The notes under the pieces: model-generated
Database searches by the model: none
Told to the model about the DNA's origin: nothing
What the model saw: the letters and a program-made list of their open reading frames with translations, nothing else
Part shown: positions 8,986-17,099 of the stretch, in pieces
Layout: each line of letters begins with the position of its first letter
How positions within the stretch are numbered: position 1 is the first letter of the stretch
Source: Brevibacillus brevis
Lineage (GTDB): Bacteria > Bacillota > Bacilli > Brevibacillales > Brevibacillaceae
NCBI RefSeq assembly: GCF_031583145.1
Contig: NZ_CP134050.1
Span: 779,739-843,738, forward strand
DNA: 64,000 nt
Direction of reading: 5' to 3'
Translations under genes and position numbers: made by a program

Positions 8986-9013
8986 GGCAGTGGGAATGCG
9001 ATCCCCCACTGCC
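8986..9013 (+). other. Stem-loop after the pilin gene
   Basis: GGCAGTGGG (8986-8994) pairs with CCCACTGCC (9005-9013), a 9-bp perfect stem without a following T-run. It may protect the 3' end of a short pilin mRNA or attenuate read-through, giving more pilin than machinery. This is inference. Confidence 0.5.
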
Positions 9014-9071
9014 TCGCTTCCCATCTTGATGGCACACAACAGTCTTTGAACGTTACGGGGGTACATAAAAA

Positions 9072-10487
9072 ATGAAGCTGATGAAGATGCTGGCGCTAGC
9101 CCTCGTGCTGATGACTTTGTTGCACGCATGCTCCAGCGAGAGTCCGACAGATCCGCAGGAGACCACAGCTCCGCCTCAAACAGCAGAGCCTCCCGTGCAA
9201 AGTCCGGCGGTGAATGAACCCGGCAAGCAGCAGCCCTCCCATGAAGAGCGTATGGCGGCGCTCAAAGCCTCGCTGCCGGAGGGAGTCACCAAAGTTCCCG
9301 AAACGGCGGAGGAAATAGCAAAATTTCCGGCCGGACGTTTCGCAGGTGCGAACAACAGCAAGCAGGGAGAGCCGATGAAGGAGTTTCTGGAACAACTCCC
9401 GCCTGCGCACGAAGCGGATGAAGAGACGGCCAATCTGTACTTTCTCGCTCTCCTGAGTGCGTTTGCCGAAAACTATCCGGACCCTGCGCAAATCGAGTAT
9501 GACATCAAAATGGCCGCGTTTGGAAGTCCTGAGATGGATGACCCGCGTTACCAATTTAAAGAACAGTACAATGTCGAGATCATATTGGATGCGAGTGGAA
9601 GCATGGGTGCGAGCATGGGAGGCCAATCGAAAATGGAGGCAGCGAAGGAAGCCATTCTGTCGTTCGCCAAATCCTTGCCCCAGGATGCGAAGGTAGCCCT
9701 CCGCGTATACGGACACAAGGGAAGCGGAAAAGACGCGGACAAAGCCCTCTCCTGCTCCAGCACGGAATTGGTGTACGGGATGCAGGCGTACAACGAACAA
9801 ACCATGCAGAAAAGCCTCAAAGCATTCCAGCCGACGGGGTGGACTCCGATCGCTTTTTCGTTGCAGGAAGCGCAAAAGGATTTGCAGAGCTTCTCAGGCG
9901 AGAAAAGCACCAACATGATCTATCTGGTGAGCGACGGCGTGGAAACATGCGGTGGCGATCCAGTGGCAGCTGCGAAACAGCTGGCTACTTCCAGCATTAC
10001 ACCGATCGTCAATGTCATTGGGTTCGACGTGGACAGCGATGGGCAGAAGCAGCTGCGGGCAGTGGCGGAAGCGGCTGGCGGTCGCTATGTGACGATCAAG
10101 GACCAGAAGGCGCTGCAAGAAGAGTTTGGCAAGGCCAGGGAGGCGGCGCGCCAGTGGTACAGCTGGAAAAGAAACGAGTCCCATGAGGCCTACTCGCAAA
10201 AAGTTGACTATTTGATCAACAATACGAGCTTCAAGCTGGAGTGGAAGTTCCTGGCGGACGATGAGGCGGACAATCTCAAATGGGCGATTCGTCAGATGGA
10301 ACGGGACGACCGGTTCTCCAAGGAGCTCGTAGCCGAACTGGAAAAGAAGCAGAAAGAGCGGGAACGACTTGTCAACGATTCAGCGGAGAAACTGGAAGAT
10401 TTCCTGGATTCTTTGACCAAGAAGTCGTACAAGGAAACGATCGAAGCGATTCAAAAGGAATACAACGCAAACGTAAATAAACCGTAG
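9072..10487 (+). CDS. VWA-domain lipoprotein (tad-associated, paralogue 1)
   Basis: This is an exported lipoprotein with lipobox LLHAC (Cys20), a Thr/Pro-rich linker (residues ~25-55), an alpha-helical region, and a von Willebrand factor A domain (~165-340). The metal-ion-dependent adhesion site is complete: D173-x-S175-x-S177 (LDASGSMG), the Thr of GWTPIAF and the Asp of VSDGVETC. A charged, probably coiled-coil tail (EELVAELEKKQKERERL-like) ends the protein. The same architecture recurs in the gene at 14016, so both arose by duplication. VWA proteins in tad loci may act as surface adhesins or as extracellular assembly factors; direct evidence is lacking. Confidence 0.85.
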   Translation: MKLMKMLALALVLMTLLHACSSESPTDPQETTAPPQTAEPPVQSPAVNEPGKQQPSHEERMAALKASLPEGVTKVPETAEEIAKFPAGRFAGANNSKQGEPMKEFLEQLPPAHEADEETANLYFLALLSAFAENYPDPAQIEYDIKMAAFGSPEMDDPRYQFKEQYNVEIILDASGSMGASMGGQSKMEAAKEAILSFAKSLPQDAKVALRVYGHKGSGKDADKALSCSSTELVYGMQAYNEQTMQKSLKAFQPTGWTPIAFSLQEAQKDLQSFSGEKSTNMIYLVSDGVETCGGDPVAAAKQLATSSITPIVNVIGFDVDSDGQKQLRAVAEAAGGRYVTIKDQKALQEEFGKAREAARQWYSWKRNESHEAYSQKVDYLINNTSFKLEWKFLADDEADNLKWAIRQMERDDRFSKELVAELEKKQKERERLVNDSAEKLEDFLDSLTKKSYKETIEAIQKEYNANVNKP

Positions 10488-10525
10488 CCGGGTGAATTTC
10501 CAGGCACAAGCAAAGGGGGGAGTGT

Positions 10526-11608
10526 ATGAGCAGCCTGTTACGACGTTCAAAATGGGCCGGAGTCATTGCCTGCCTGATTTTGCTGATGAATCTGTTGCCG
10601 TTTGGAGCTATCGTCCATGCAGAAGGACTGTCGACCGGGGACGTCAAGCCCGGTGACATCACACCGGGAGACATTGACCCCGGAAGGCTTCGCCCCGGCG
10701 ATATACAGCCGGGAAATGTGCAATGGGATACGGGTGGGATCCAGCCGGGGGAAATCCAGCCGGGCGATGTGCAACCGGGCGATGTGAAGCCGGGCAATGT
10801 GGATCCAGGAGATTTGCAACCAGGTGACGTGCAACCGGGTGACGTGCAGCCGGGTGACGTGCAACCAGGCGATGTGAATCCAGGCAATGTACAGCCGGGC
10901 AATGTGCGGCCAGGATCGGTGCAGCCGGGCGATACGCAGCCGGGGGGTGTCTCATCAGGCGACATCAAGCCGGACAATATCGCGCCGGGAAGCGTAAAAC
11001 CGGGCGATCTCGGTGGTTCCAAAGATTCGCAGGCGTATGAGTATATCAAATGGTCAGCGAACAATGCCTTTGGCGGCAGCCTGAAATACACGGCGGATTT
11101 GACCATGCAAGGGGAAGTATCCCCGAGCAGTCTCGCTTGGGGACGCGGACTGTTTTTGGCGGAGCTCGGCGTGAGGGCCTTTGATATTCAGATGAAGGGT
11201 ACCCCTTTGGAAGATCTGAGCGGTTCGTTCGTAGACGGATTTGACGGAGCGGCGGGCTATGCCAATGTCAAATTCATTTCCGACCTCAGAAGCGGCCTGC
11301 CCGTAACGGGACTCGTCAAAGGGCTGAACATCGCTGCGGCGGGCATCAGCCTGGTTTTTGACGGGTACGACACCTTCACCAATTTCCGCGATGCGTTTGA
11401 TTCAAGCAAAGGGAAAGACGAGCGAATCGACTTTTTCATTGATGGAACAGGGACTGCGGGCAGTACCTTCATCGACGCCGCCGTCATCGCCGCGATGATC
11501 CCAGGCGGGCAAACCGTTGCCGTCGTCCTGGTCAGCGTGGGCGCAGCGCTATGGGTCGGCAGCCGGCTGGTGAAGTGGAGCCGAAAAATATACAAATTGT
11601 TTGCGTAG
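10526..11608 (+). CDS. Secreted protein with 24 PGDV-type pentapeptide repeats
   Basis: I do not recognise this family. The 360-residue protein starts with a signal sequence (residues ~1-32, cleavage probably after VHA). Then come 24 pentapeptides of the form x-P-G-D/N-V/I (residues 36-162), most often QPGDV, with one seven-residue interruption (QWDTGGI, 66-72). The C-terminal ~190 residues are non-repetitive and contain glycine-rich hydrophobic stretches (AAGISLVFDG; FIDAAVIAAMIPGG; VAVVLVSVGAALWVG) before a basic end, so it could insert in the membrane. A rigid extended stalk across the wall with a membrane-associated head is one reading. It sits inside the tad locus, 38 bases after VWA lipoprotein 1, behind AAAGGGGGG. 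Confidence 0.75.
   Translation: MSSLLRRSKWAGVIACLILLMNLLPFGAIVHAEGLSTGDVKPGDITPGDIDPGRLRPGDIQPGNVQWDTGGIQPGEIQPGDVQPGDVKPGNVDPGDLQPGDVQPGDVQPGDVQPGDVNPGNVQPGNVRPGSVQPGDTQPGGVSSGDIKPDNIAPGSVKPGDLGGSKDSQAYEYIKWSANNAFGGSLKYTADLTMQGEVSPSSLAWGRGLFLAELGVRAFDIQMKGTPLEDLSGSFVDGFDGAAGYANVKFISDLRSGLPVTGLVKGLNIAAAGISLVFDGYDTFTNFRDAFDSSKGKDERIDFFIDGTGTAGSTFIDAAVIAAMIPGGQTVAVVLVSVGAALWVGSRLVKWSRKIYKLFA
10631..11011 (+). repeat. 15-bp tandem repeat array encoding PGDV pentapeptides
   Basis: There are twenty-four 15-base units in frame, with consensus CAGCCGGGCGATGTG or close variants. The central block (about 10820-10880) is nearly identical at DNA level, whereas the outer units have drifted, which suggests recent expansion from the middle. 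One 21-base interruption falls near 10721. Confidence 0.85.
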
Positions 11609-11650
11609 ATGGTGCGTGTCTATGATTTCTGAGGATGGGAATGAACACGA

Positions 11651-12358
11651 TTGAAGCATCCATTGAAAGAAAGCTTTCTTTTCTATACGAGACACATCGA
11701 ATCCATGCTGTTGATCTCGGCAGTGGTGGTCCTTCCGTTTTTGCTCATCCACAACTACGCCGTAAATACGATCAACTTCATGGCTTCGTTCACCGGGGCC
11801 AAAATTGTGTCTGGCTATTTCAATCTATTTTTGTTGCTGCTGTTCATCACGATCGTGCAGCTTCCGTTTGCGCAGTTCGTGCAAAACCATCTGGACGGCG
11901 AGGAACGGCCTGTCCGCCAGGCGCTGGGCAGCTTTTTGGATAATGGCTTTTCCCTGTTTGTCTTTAGTGTGGTCTACGTCCTGGCGGTGTCGACAGGGAT
12001 GCTTCTGTTTCTGGTGCCGGGGCTGGTGATCCTCGTCCTGTTTTATCTCACGCCCTACCTGATGGTGATCAAAAAACAGCCTGTGAAAGAGAGCTGGAAA
12101 AAGGCGTTTGGAGTCGGAAAGAAGCATTTTTTCCCCATCTTGGGGGTCATCTTGCTCGCGAGTGTCGTGGAATGGATCATCGGGCTGATCGGTTTGTACA
12201 CGGTGACGTACATTACGACGAGCTTTGGCGCTGTGCTATTTACCCAAATCCTGCTGAATGTGATTATTTTCCCGCTCATTGCGGTGATTTTCACCATGTA
12301 CACGCACAAATGGATGGATGAATCGAAGAGCGCCGAAAGCGAACCGCTGGAGGGGTAG
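11651..12358 (+). CDS. Polytopic membrane protein in the tad locus, unknown function
   Basis: This 235-residue protein has about six hydrophobic helices (near residues 18-38, 55-80, 100-130, 133-150, 165-190 and 200-228) and conserved-looking charged loops (NHLDGEERPVRQALGSF; PVKESWKKAFGVGKKHF). The overall pattern resembles bacterial YciC/DUF975-type membrane proteins, but I cannot assign a family. The start is TTG 11651 behind GAGGATGGGA; an ATG nearby (11641) is in another frame. The frame lies between the PGDV protein and two small membrane proteins, all on the same strand with short gaps, so it probably belongs to the pilus operon. Confidence 0.7.
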   Translation: MKHPLKESFLFYTRHIESMLLISAVVVLPFLLIHNYAVNTINFMASFTGAKIVSGYFNLFLLLLFITIVQLPFAQFVQNHLDGEERPVRQALGSFLDNGFSLFVFSVVYVLAVSTGMLLFLVPGLVILVLFYLTPYLMVIKKQPVKESWKKAFGVGKKHFFPILGVILLASVVEWIIGLIGLYTVTYITTSFGAVLFTQILLNVIIFPLIAVIFTMYTHKWMDESKSAESEPLEG

Positions 12359-12389
12359 CAGCAGGGACAAGAAGGGAGAGGGGTACGGG

Positions 12390-12590
12390 TTGTCTACGAA
12401 GGAAGCCAAAATGCAGAGGTTTTGGAACGTGGCCGCCATCATTTTGTACGGGGTATTTTTGCCGTTATCCTGCCTGTTTTTGATTGTGGGTGAATCCATT
12501 CCGATCGCCTTGATTCTCTTCTGGTTTTTGCTCCCCTATATCGAGCAGTCGGGGATGGAGCATCTGCGGCAAAAAGAGCTGAAACGATAA
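12390..12590 (+). CDS. Small membrane protein, first of a tandem pair
   Basis: This encodes 66 residues with two membrane helices (FWNVAAIILYGVFLPLSCLF and IPIALILFWFLLPYI) and a charged C-terminus. The start is TTG 12390 (STKEAKMQRFW follows), chosen for GGGAGAGGGG at 12374-12383; the frame is open further upstream, but without a site. It resembles the next gene throughout: both have RFW, an I-x-Y segment, a mid-helix Pro, E-x-P and a final Pro before a basic tail. No known family is recognised. Confidence 0.65.
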   Translation: MSTKEAKMQRFWNVAAIILYGVFLPLSCLFLIVGESIPIALILFWFLLPYIEQSGMEHLRQKELKR

Positions 12591-12617
12591 TTCCCGCCTG
12601 GGGAGGAGGAGGTTGCC

Positions 12618-12812
12618 ATGTCCAAGCAGGAACGAAACTGGCGGCGCTTTTGGACGTTCATGCTGATTTATTTTTACGCCTTGATCACGCCGGCGACGAT
12701 CGTGAGCGCGATCTACACAGAGGATTTTCCGCTTAGCCTGGTGATACTTGCTATCGGACTGCCGTTCATGCGCAAGAATCACCTCGCCGCTCTTCGCAGG
12801 AAGCATGCCTGA
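12618..12812 (+). CDS. Small membrane protein, second of a tandem pair
   Basis: This encodes 64 residues with two helices (FWTFMLIYFYALITPATIVS and PLSLVILAIGLPF) between basic ends (MSKQERNWRR; RKNHLAALRRKHA). It is a diverged copy of the preceding gene, with matching positions at RFW, the helix prolines and the acidic turn before the second helix (YTEDFPLS against VGESIPIA). The start is ATG 12618 behind GGGGAGGAGGAGG. TadE begins 54 bases later, so the pair is embedded in the pilus operon. Confidence 0.7.
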   Translation: MSKQERNWRRFWTFMLIYFYALITPATIVSAIYTEDFPLSLVILAIGLPFMRKNHLAALRRKHA

Positions 12813-12866
12813 AGTCCAGTCGCCGGAAAAGAGAGCGGAAATCGCGGAGAGGAGGGGGCGAGCGGC

Positions 12867-13280
12867 ATGCGAATCAAGCAAGCACTGTCCAACGAAAAGG
12901 GCGCCATTACGATCGAATTTCTCGGAATCCTGCCGCTGGTCTTCATCATCATGCTGATCTGCTGGCAATTTTTGATTGGCGTATACGGGGTCATTGCCGG
13001 CCAATCAGCGGCCAATGAGGCTGCCAAGGTGTATGCGATCACGCAAAGCGAGAGCTCGGCTCTGGCTGCTGCGGAAAAAGTGCTGAACGGTGCTGGAGGC
13101 GGCATCCGCTACAGCAGCGGCGAATCGTACGTAGAGACGACAGGGGACGGCTACTTCAAGGTAAAGGTCGGCGTCGATCTGGACATCATCTTTTTGCCGG
13201 ATATTTTGACCCACAATATGGATGAGAGCGACAAGGTCATTTCTTTTCAACGCGAGATCACGAGCCGGGTGGTTCGCTGA
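12867..13280 (+). CDS. tadE: TadE-like pseudopilin
   Basis: This 137-residue pseudopilin has a short basic leader (MRIKQALSNEKG) and a prepilin peptidase site at G12/A13, with Glu17 at +5 (AITIE). One hydrophobic helix follows (FLGILPLVFIIMLICWQFLIGVYGV). TadE proteins are processed by the Tad prepilin peptidase and are needed for pilus assembly. The C-terminal part is small and soluble. Its TGA stop overlaps the tadG ATG by one base (TGATG), which couples translation. Confidence 0.85.
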   Translation: MRIKQALSNEKGAITIEFLGILPLVFIIMLICWQFLIGVYGVIAGQSAANEAAKVYAITQSESSALAAAEKVLNGAGGGIRYSSGESYVETTGDGYFKVKVGVDLDIIFLPDILTHNMDESDKVISFQREITSRVVR

Positions 13281-13954
13281 TGAAGAACATCGCAGGGTAC
13301 ATTCGAAACGAACGCGGAAATGTCACGATTCTGTCCATCAGCTTCTTTTTCGTCATCATGCTGATCCTGTTCATGGCGCTGTTTAACCTGTCGACGGTTT
13401 TCGCCTTCAAGGAGCAGGCGTCGAACGGCGCACAGCAAGCGGCCCTGGCCGCGATCAAGCCGGTGTACGACGAAATGGAAATAGCCATTAGACGATACGA
13501 TACTGCCCCGGGGCGTTACTATGACGAAAGGTATATATGGCCAGCACTCGAATTGGCCGAAAGCTCGATTCGTGCCAGCCATTGGGATTGGGCGCAGAGC
13601 GAAGTCCGGTATGCGGCCATTGACCAGGTCCTCGGCAACTGGCTGCCGGCCAACCCGGAGCTTTTGGGCTATGTCATCGACGGGCTCACTTCGGCCCAGG
13701 CCGAAATACCGGGTGTCGTCGCCAAAATTTTAAACGACAACCATGCGACGGTATCCGGCTCCATCGTTGTGATCTTCAATGCGGAGCAGCGTGTCGAAGT
13801 ACAGACATCCGCCCGCTTTCGCTCTACGACATTTGACTTTCCCTTTATGCCCGACCCGCAGCATGAGGAGGAAGTATACCAGACCGCGCAGAGCAGACAG
13901 ATTGGATTTTTGGATGCCGTAGGGGGCTGGGGGTCCATTTCCCTCACCTTGTAA
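13280..13954 (+). CDS. TadG-like pilus assembly protein
   Basis: This 224-residue protein has an N-terminal leader NERGN, then a hydrophobic helix (VTILSISFFFVIMLILFMAL) and a soluble exported domain. Glu at +5 after the ERG leader is missing (Leu18), as in TadG/TadF-type proteins, so it is probably anchored rather than processed. Residues 40-60 (EQASNGAQQAALAAI) resemble the start of the putative Flp pilus-assembly TadE/G family. It lacks the large VWA domain of many TadG proteins; that function may reside in the separate VWA lipoproteins of this locus (inference). Confidence 0.75.
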   Translation: MKNIAGYIRNERGNVTILSISFFFVIMLILFMALFNLSTVFAFKEQASNGAQQAALAAIKPVYDEMEIAIRRYDTAPGRYYDERYIWPALELAESSIRASHWDWAQSEVRYAAIDQVLGNWLPANPELLGYVIDGLTSAQAEIPGVVAKILNDNHATVSGSIVVIFNAEQRVEVQTSARFRSTTFDFPFMPDPQHEEEVYQTAQSRQIGFLDAVGGWGSISLTL

Positions 13955-14015
13955 AATCACGTCCTGCCAAACGATCACGTAATCATCGACATCATACAAG
14001 GAGGCTGTCAAAAGG

Positions 14016-15329
14016 ATGCGAAACATACACAGGCGGCTGTTTGGCCTGATGAACAGTTTCTTGATTCTGCTTCTGGCCAGCGGATGTTCGCTGGGGGCAG
14101 CGGGGGCGGGTTCGCAGTCCGGAGGGTCTCGATTGCCGCAAACGACGCAGGAGTTAATCGCAGCCGAACCGGGACCTTTGGCGGGAACGCAGTTTTACCT
14201 CGCCCAGTACCCGAATCGAGCCGCGATCACGAACATTTTGGAGAGGATGCCGACGGTGGTGGATGGCATGGACCAGTCCCTGTTGGATACGTACTGGAAT
14301 CAGCTGCTCCTTCTCTTCTCGGAAGATTACCTCAGTCCGCAGATGGTTGTGGATCGGTGGAAAATGGCATCCTTTGGAAGCCCTGACATCGGGGATGCCC
14401 GGTTTCAGTTTCGCGAGAATTTCAACGTGGAAATCATTTTGGATGCGAGCGGGAGCATGGCCGGAAAGATCGGCGACAAGACGAAGATGCAGCTGGCCAA
14501 GGAAGCGATCAAGGAATTTGCGGAATCGCTCCCGGAGGAGGCGAAGATTTCCTTGCGGGTGTACGGACACAAAGGAAGCAATGCCGATACCCACAAACAG
14601 CTCTCCTGCAGCAGCAGCGACATGGTCTACCAGCTGCAATCGTATAACGCCGAGAAGCTGGATCAGGCTCTCGCCATGTTTGAGCCGACGGGATGGACTT
14701 CCATCGCGCACTCGTTGCGTCTCGCGCAGCAGGATCTGGCGGCGTTTGACGCAAAGAAGAACACCAACGTCATTTATCTGGTCAGCGACGGCATCGAGAC
14801 GTGCGACGGCGACCCCGTGGCGGTCGCCAGAGAATTGTCCCAGTCCAATATCATGCCGCTCCTAAATGTCATCGGGTTCGACGTCAACGCCGAGGGGCAA
14901 AAGCAGCTGAAGGCGATCGCTCAGGCTTCCCAAGGGCTGTACGCGAATGTGACCAACCGCGACCAGTTCAAGAAGGAGCTGGAGCGGGCGAAGGAAATCG
15001 CCGAGAAATGGGAGCAGTGGAAACGCGACGCCTGGACGGAAGTGGGCAACATCCTCATCGACCGAAGAAAGTGGATAGATGCCTACGATCGGGATTGGTA
15101 CGAGAAAAACTGGCGCGAGAGCATGAACCTGGGGACGGCGATCGACTATTTGTACGCCACAGGAAAGATCGGCAATGAGGCAAAAGCGTACTTCACCCAA
15201 CAAAGACAAAGCAGAGAAGCCCTGGCGACCCAGTCCAAAGAAGAGCTGATCGATTACCTCGTCAATCTCACCAACAAGACGTATGAGGAAATGCGCGTGG
15301 AGATCGAGGAAAAGTACAGCGGCGGCTAG
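14016..15329 (+). CDS. VWA-domain lipoprotein (tad-associated, paralogue 2)
   Basis: This 437-residue lipoprotein has lipobox LASGC (Cys24), a helical segment and a VWA domain with a complete metal site: LDASGSMAG, GWTSIAHSL and VSDGIETCDGDP. It is clearly homologous along its length to the protein at 9072 (shared ASFGSPDIGDARFQFRENFN-type segment, LSCSSSDMVY, LNVIGFDVNAEGQKQLKAIA). It lacks the long Thr/Pro linker of that copy. The start is ATG 14016 behind AAGGAGGCTG. It is the last gene of the tad block and is followed by a strong terminator. The two copies at opposite ends of the minor-pilin genes may form a pair at the pilus base or tip. Confidence 0.85.
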   Translation: MRNIHRRLFGLMNSFLILLLASGCSLGAAGAGSQSGGSRLPQTTQELIAAEPGPLAGTQFYLAQYPNRAAITNILERMPTVVDGMDQSLLDTYWNQLLLLFSEDYLSPQMVVDRWKMASFGSPDIGDARFQFRENFNVEIILDASGSMAGKIGDKTKMQLAKEAIKEFAESLPEEAKISLRVYGHKGSNADTHKQLSCSSSDMVYQLQSYNAEKLDQALAMFEPTGWTSIAHSLRLAQQDLAAFDAKKNTNVIYLVSDGIETCDGDPVAVARELSQSNIMPLLNVIGFDVNAEGQKQLKAIAQASQGLYANVTNRDQFKKELERAKEIAEKWEQWKRDAWTEVGNILIDRRKWIDAYDRDWYEKNWRESMNLGTAIDYLYATGKIGNEAKAYFTQQRQSREALATQSKEELIDYLVNLTNKTYEEMRVEIEEKYSGG

Positions 15330-15363
15330 GGGAGGATTCTCTTTTTCATAGAAACCGAACAAA

Positions 15364-15396
15364 AAAACAGCGGGAATGGGCCTCCCGCTGTTTTTC
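15364..15396 (+). terminator. Bidirectional terminator at the end of the tad locus
   Basis: AAAACAGCGGGA (15364-15375) pairs with TCCCGCTGTTTT (15383-15394), a 12-bp stem with T-runs on both strands. It ends the tad transcript and may also stop the convergent lipoprotein gene. Confidence 0.9.
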
Positions 15397-15437
15397 ATAC
15401 AGATAGAAATTAAAGGCAACCGCGGCTCCGCCAAAAG
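15390..15437 (+). repeat. Dispersed direct repeat, copy 2 (right of the tad locus)
   Basis: The core GGCAACCGCGGCTCCGCC plus AAAAG (15415-15437) matches the copy at 2183-2205 in 22 of 23 bases. As there, it begins in a terminator T-tract and carries TACAGATAGAAATT upstream of the core. Confidence 0.6.
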
Positions 15438-15472
15438 CCATGGCGTAGCCGGGTTTTCTAATCAGATGTGTT

Positions 15473-16060
15473 TTAGATGTACGTGAAGGTAACCACTTGG
15501 CGCGACACGGTATCGACTCCGATCGCGATGGCTTGTCGGCCGTCGGTATAGTAAAAGTAGCGTTTCAGATCGTCCGGATTCGGGGGAGAAGTCTTGACCA
15601 ACTGGAAAGCCGCAGGGGTAAGCAGCCTTTGCGTACGGATGAACTCTTCCGCGGCCTGCTTGAGCTCGGCATCCGTCATCGTCTTTGCGGTTCGCTCTCC
15701 ATCCGTGCCGAGTACATCGATGGATACCGAGAGCACGACCTTCGACTTCGGGTCGATGATGGCGTGAAAGGCGGAAACTTCTCCGGGTTGGGGGTTGCGG
15801 TTCAAGACGGCATGGACGGGAACTCCTCGGAAGATCGGTTCGCCGGTAGCCGACTCCACGAGCTTGGCCGGATCCTCCAGCGTGATTTCCCGATCGGCTG
15901 CGCTTACGTCGAGATGGTAGTATTGCCTGACAGCGGCAGAGGCGATCTGCGCCGCTTCGTCTTTGGTAAGTCCCTGCACCTGCTCAGGGGAAGAGTCTGT
16001 ACTGCAGCCGGTCAGCAGCGAGACAAACAGGAGCAGCTTGATCCACGAAAACTTTGTCAT
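15473..16060 (-). CDS. Lipoprotein of unknown function, possible PepSY-like repeats
   Basis: This 195-residue exported lipoprotein has lipobox LLTGC (Cys19). Two segments look alike in pattern: LTKDEAAQIASAAVRQYY and MTDAELKQAAEEFIRTQR, each followed by beta-rich stretches (FHAIIDPKSKVVLSVSID; YYTDGRQAIAIGVDTVSRQ). Such pairs recall PepSY/YcdB-type domains, which sit outside the membrane and often inhibit or chaperone proteases; the match is by eye only. The start is ATG 16060 with GGAGGGT upstream on the minus strand. It is a single gene, convergent with the tad locus. Confidence 0.6.
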   Translation of the reverse strand: MTKFSWIKLLLFVSLLTGCSTDSSPEQVQGLTKDEAAQIASAAVRQYYHLDVSAADREITLEDPAKLVESATGEPIFRGVPVHAVLNRNPQPGEVSAFHAIIDPKSKVVLSVSIDVLGTDGERTAKTMTDAELKQAAEEFIRTQRLLTPAAFQLVKTSPPNPDDLKRYFYYTDGRQAIAIGVDTVSRQVVTFTYI

Positions 16061-16274
16061 TGTACCCTCCGTTGTTCCTTGTAAGTCATGTCTATCTTAG
16101 CAAGGATGGGGTCACATCGAAATCGATTTTCCTTTCCAGCACCTTACGAAGTTGTAAGCTTCGCCTTAGGGGGGAAACCAGGCGGGCAGACCCGCATTTC
16201 CAGGAAGAGAGGAGTTCGCAGGAGAAGAGACGAAACATTCAGAGTACGGTTTATTTCCAAAGGAGGGGTAGAGC

Positions 16275-17069
16275 GTGAACGCAAAAGAGCTGAACCAAGC
16301 CATCCGAGATTATGTGAGGACGGAGACGTTTCCTGTGGGAGTCAAAATCGTAAAGGACAAGGGAGCGCTGCCTGCGAAGGCGAAGCGTCCGGTGCGCGAT
16401 CTGGGATACCCGATCACCATTTGCCAGGCCGTCAGCTTTTCCCGCCGATACGGCTGGAGCATCGCCATGAACGGGTCTGATCTATCCTGTCCCATCGCCC
16501 AGGTGGCGTTTGGCTACGAGGAGCCGCTGCCTTACTATGCGGAAGGCAATCTGGCCTGCGGCATGTACACCGATTCGCTGGAGGCGGGGGCGAAAAGCGA
16601 GCAGAACGTCCCCAAGCTTTCCGCGGAAGAGAGCGGGTATTACGTGTCCTATCCGCTGGAGCGGGCGGAGGTAGATCCGGATGTCGTCGTCATCTACGGC
16701 AATTCCGCACAGGTCATGCGCCTGGTGGCAGGGATGCTGTACAAGCGGGGCGGTTCGCTTCCCTCGACGTTCTCCAGCCGGGCGGACTGCGCGGACATCG
16801 CGATCAAGCCGCTGCAGACAGGCGAGCCGCAAGTGATCGTGCCTTGCTATGGCGACAGGCTGTTCGCCCAGACGCAGGATCACGAGATGGCGTTCAGCTT
16901 CCATTTCCGGGATGCGGCAGAGCTGGTTGAAGGGCTGGCCGGCACGCAAAAAGGCGGCGTGCGCTATCCCATCCCGTCTTTCCTGCGTTACGAGGCCCAG
17001 TTCCCGCCTACCTATCAAAAGCTCACAGACCTGTTTGGGGAAGGGAAAGAGAAGGAGCTGTCGTCGTAG
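16275..17069 (+). CDS. DUF169 family protein
   Basis: This 264-residue soluble protein matches the DUF169 family: PVGVKIVKD near the N-terminus, the TICQAVSFSRRYGWSIAM segment, DLSCPIAQVAFGY and ACGMYTD. Cysteines at TICQ, LSCP and LACG are spaced as in the family and could bind metal, but no activity is established for it. The start is GTG 16275 behind AGGAGGGGT. A second exported protein follows after 30 bases, so they may be an operon. The 214-base spacer from the divergent lipoprotein gene must hold both promoters; I could not define them. Confidence 0.8.
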   Translation: MNAKELNQAIRDYVRTETFPVGVKIVKDKGALPAKAKRPVRDLGYPITICQAVSFSRRYGWSIAMNGSDLSCPIAQVAFGYEEPLPYYAEGNLACGMYTDSLEAGAKSEQNVPKLSAEESGYYVSYPLERAEVDPDVVVIYGNSAQVMRLVAGMLYKRGGSLPSTFSSRADCADIAIKPLQTGEPQVIVPCYGDRLFAQTQDHEMAFSFHFRDAAELVEGLAGTQKGGVRYPIPSFLRYEAQFPPTYQKLTDLFGEGKEKELSS

Positions 17070-17099
17070 GAGGACAAGGAAGGCTGTAAGGAGGAGACA

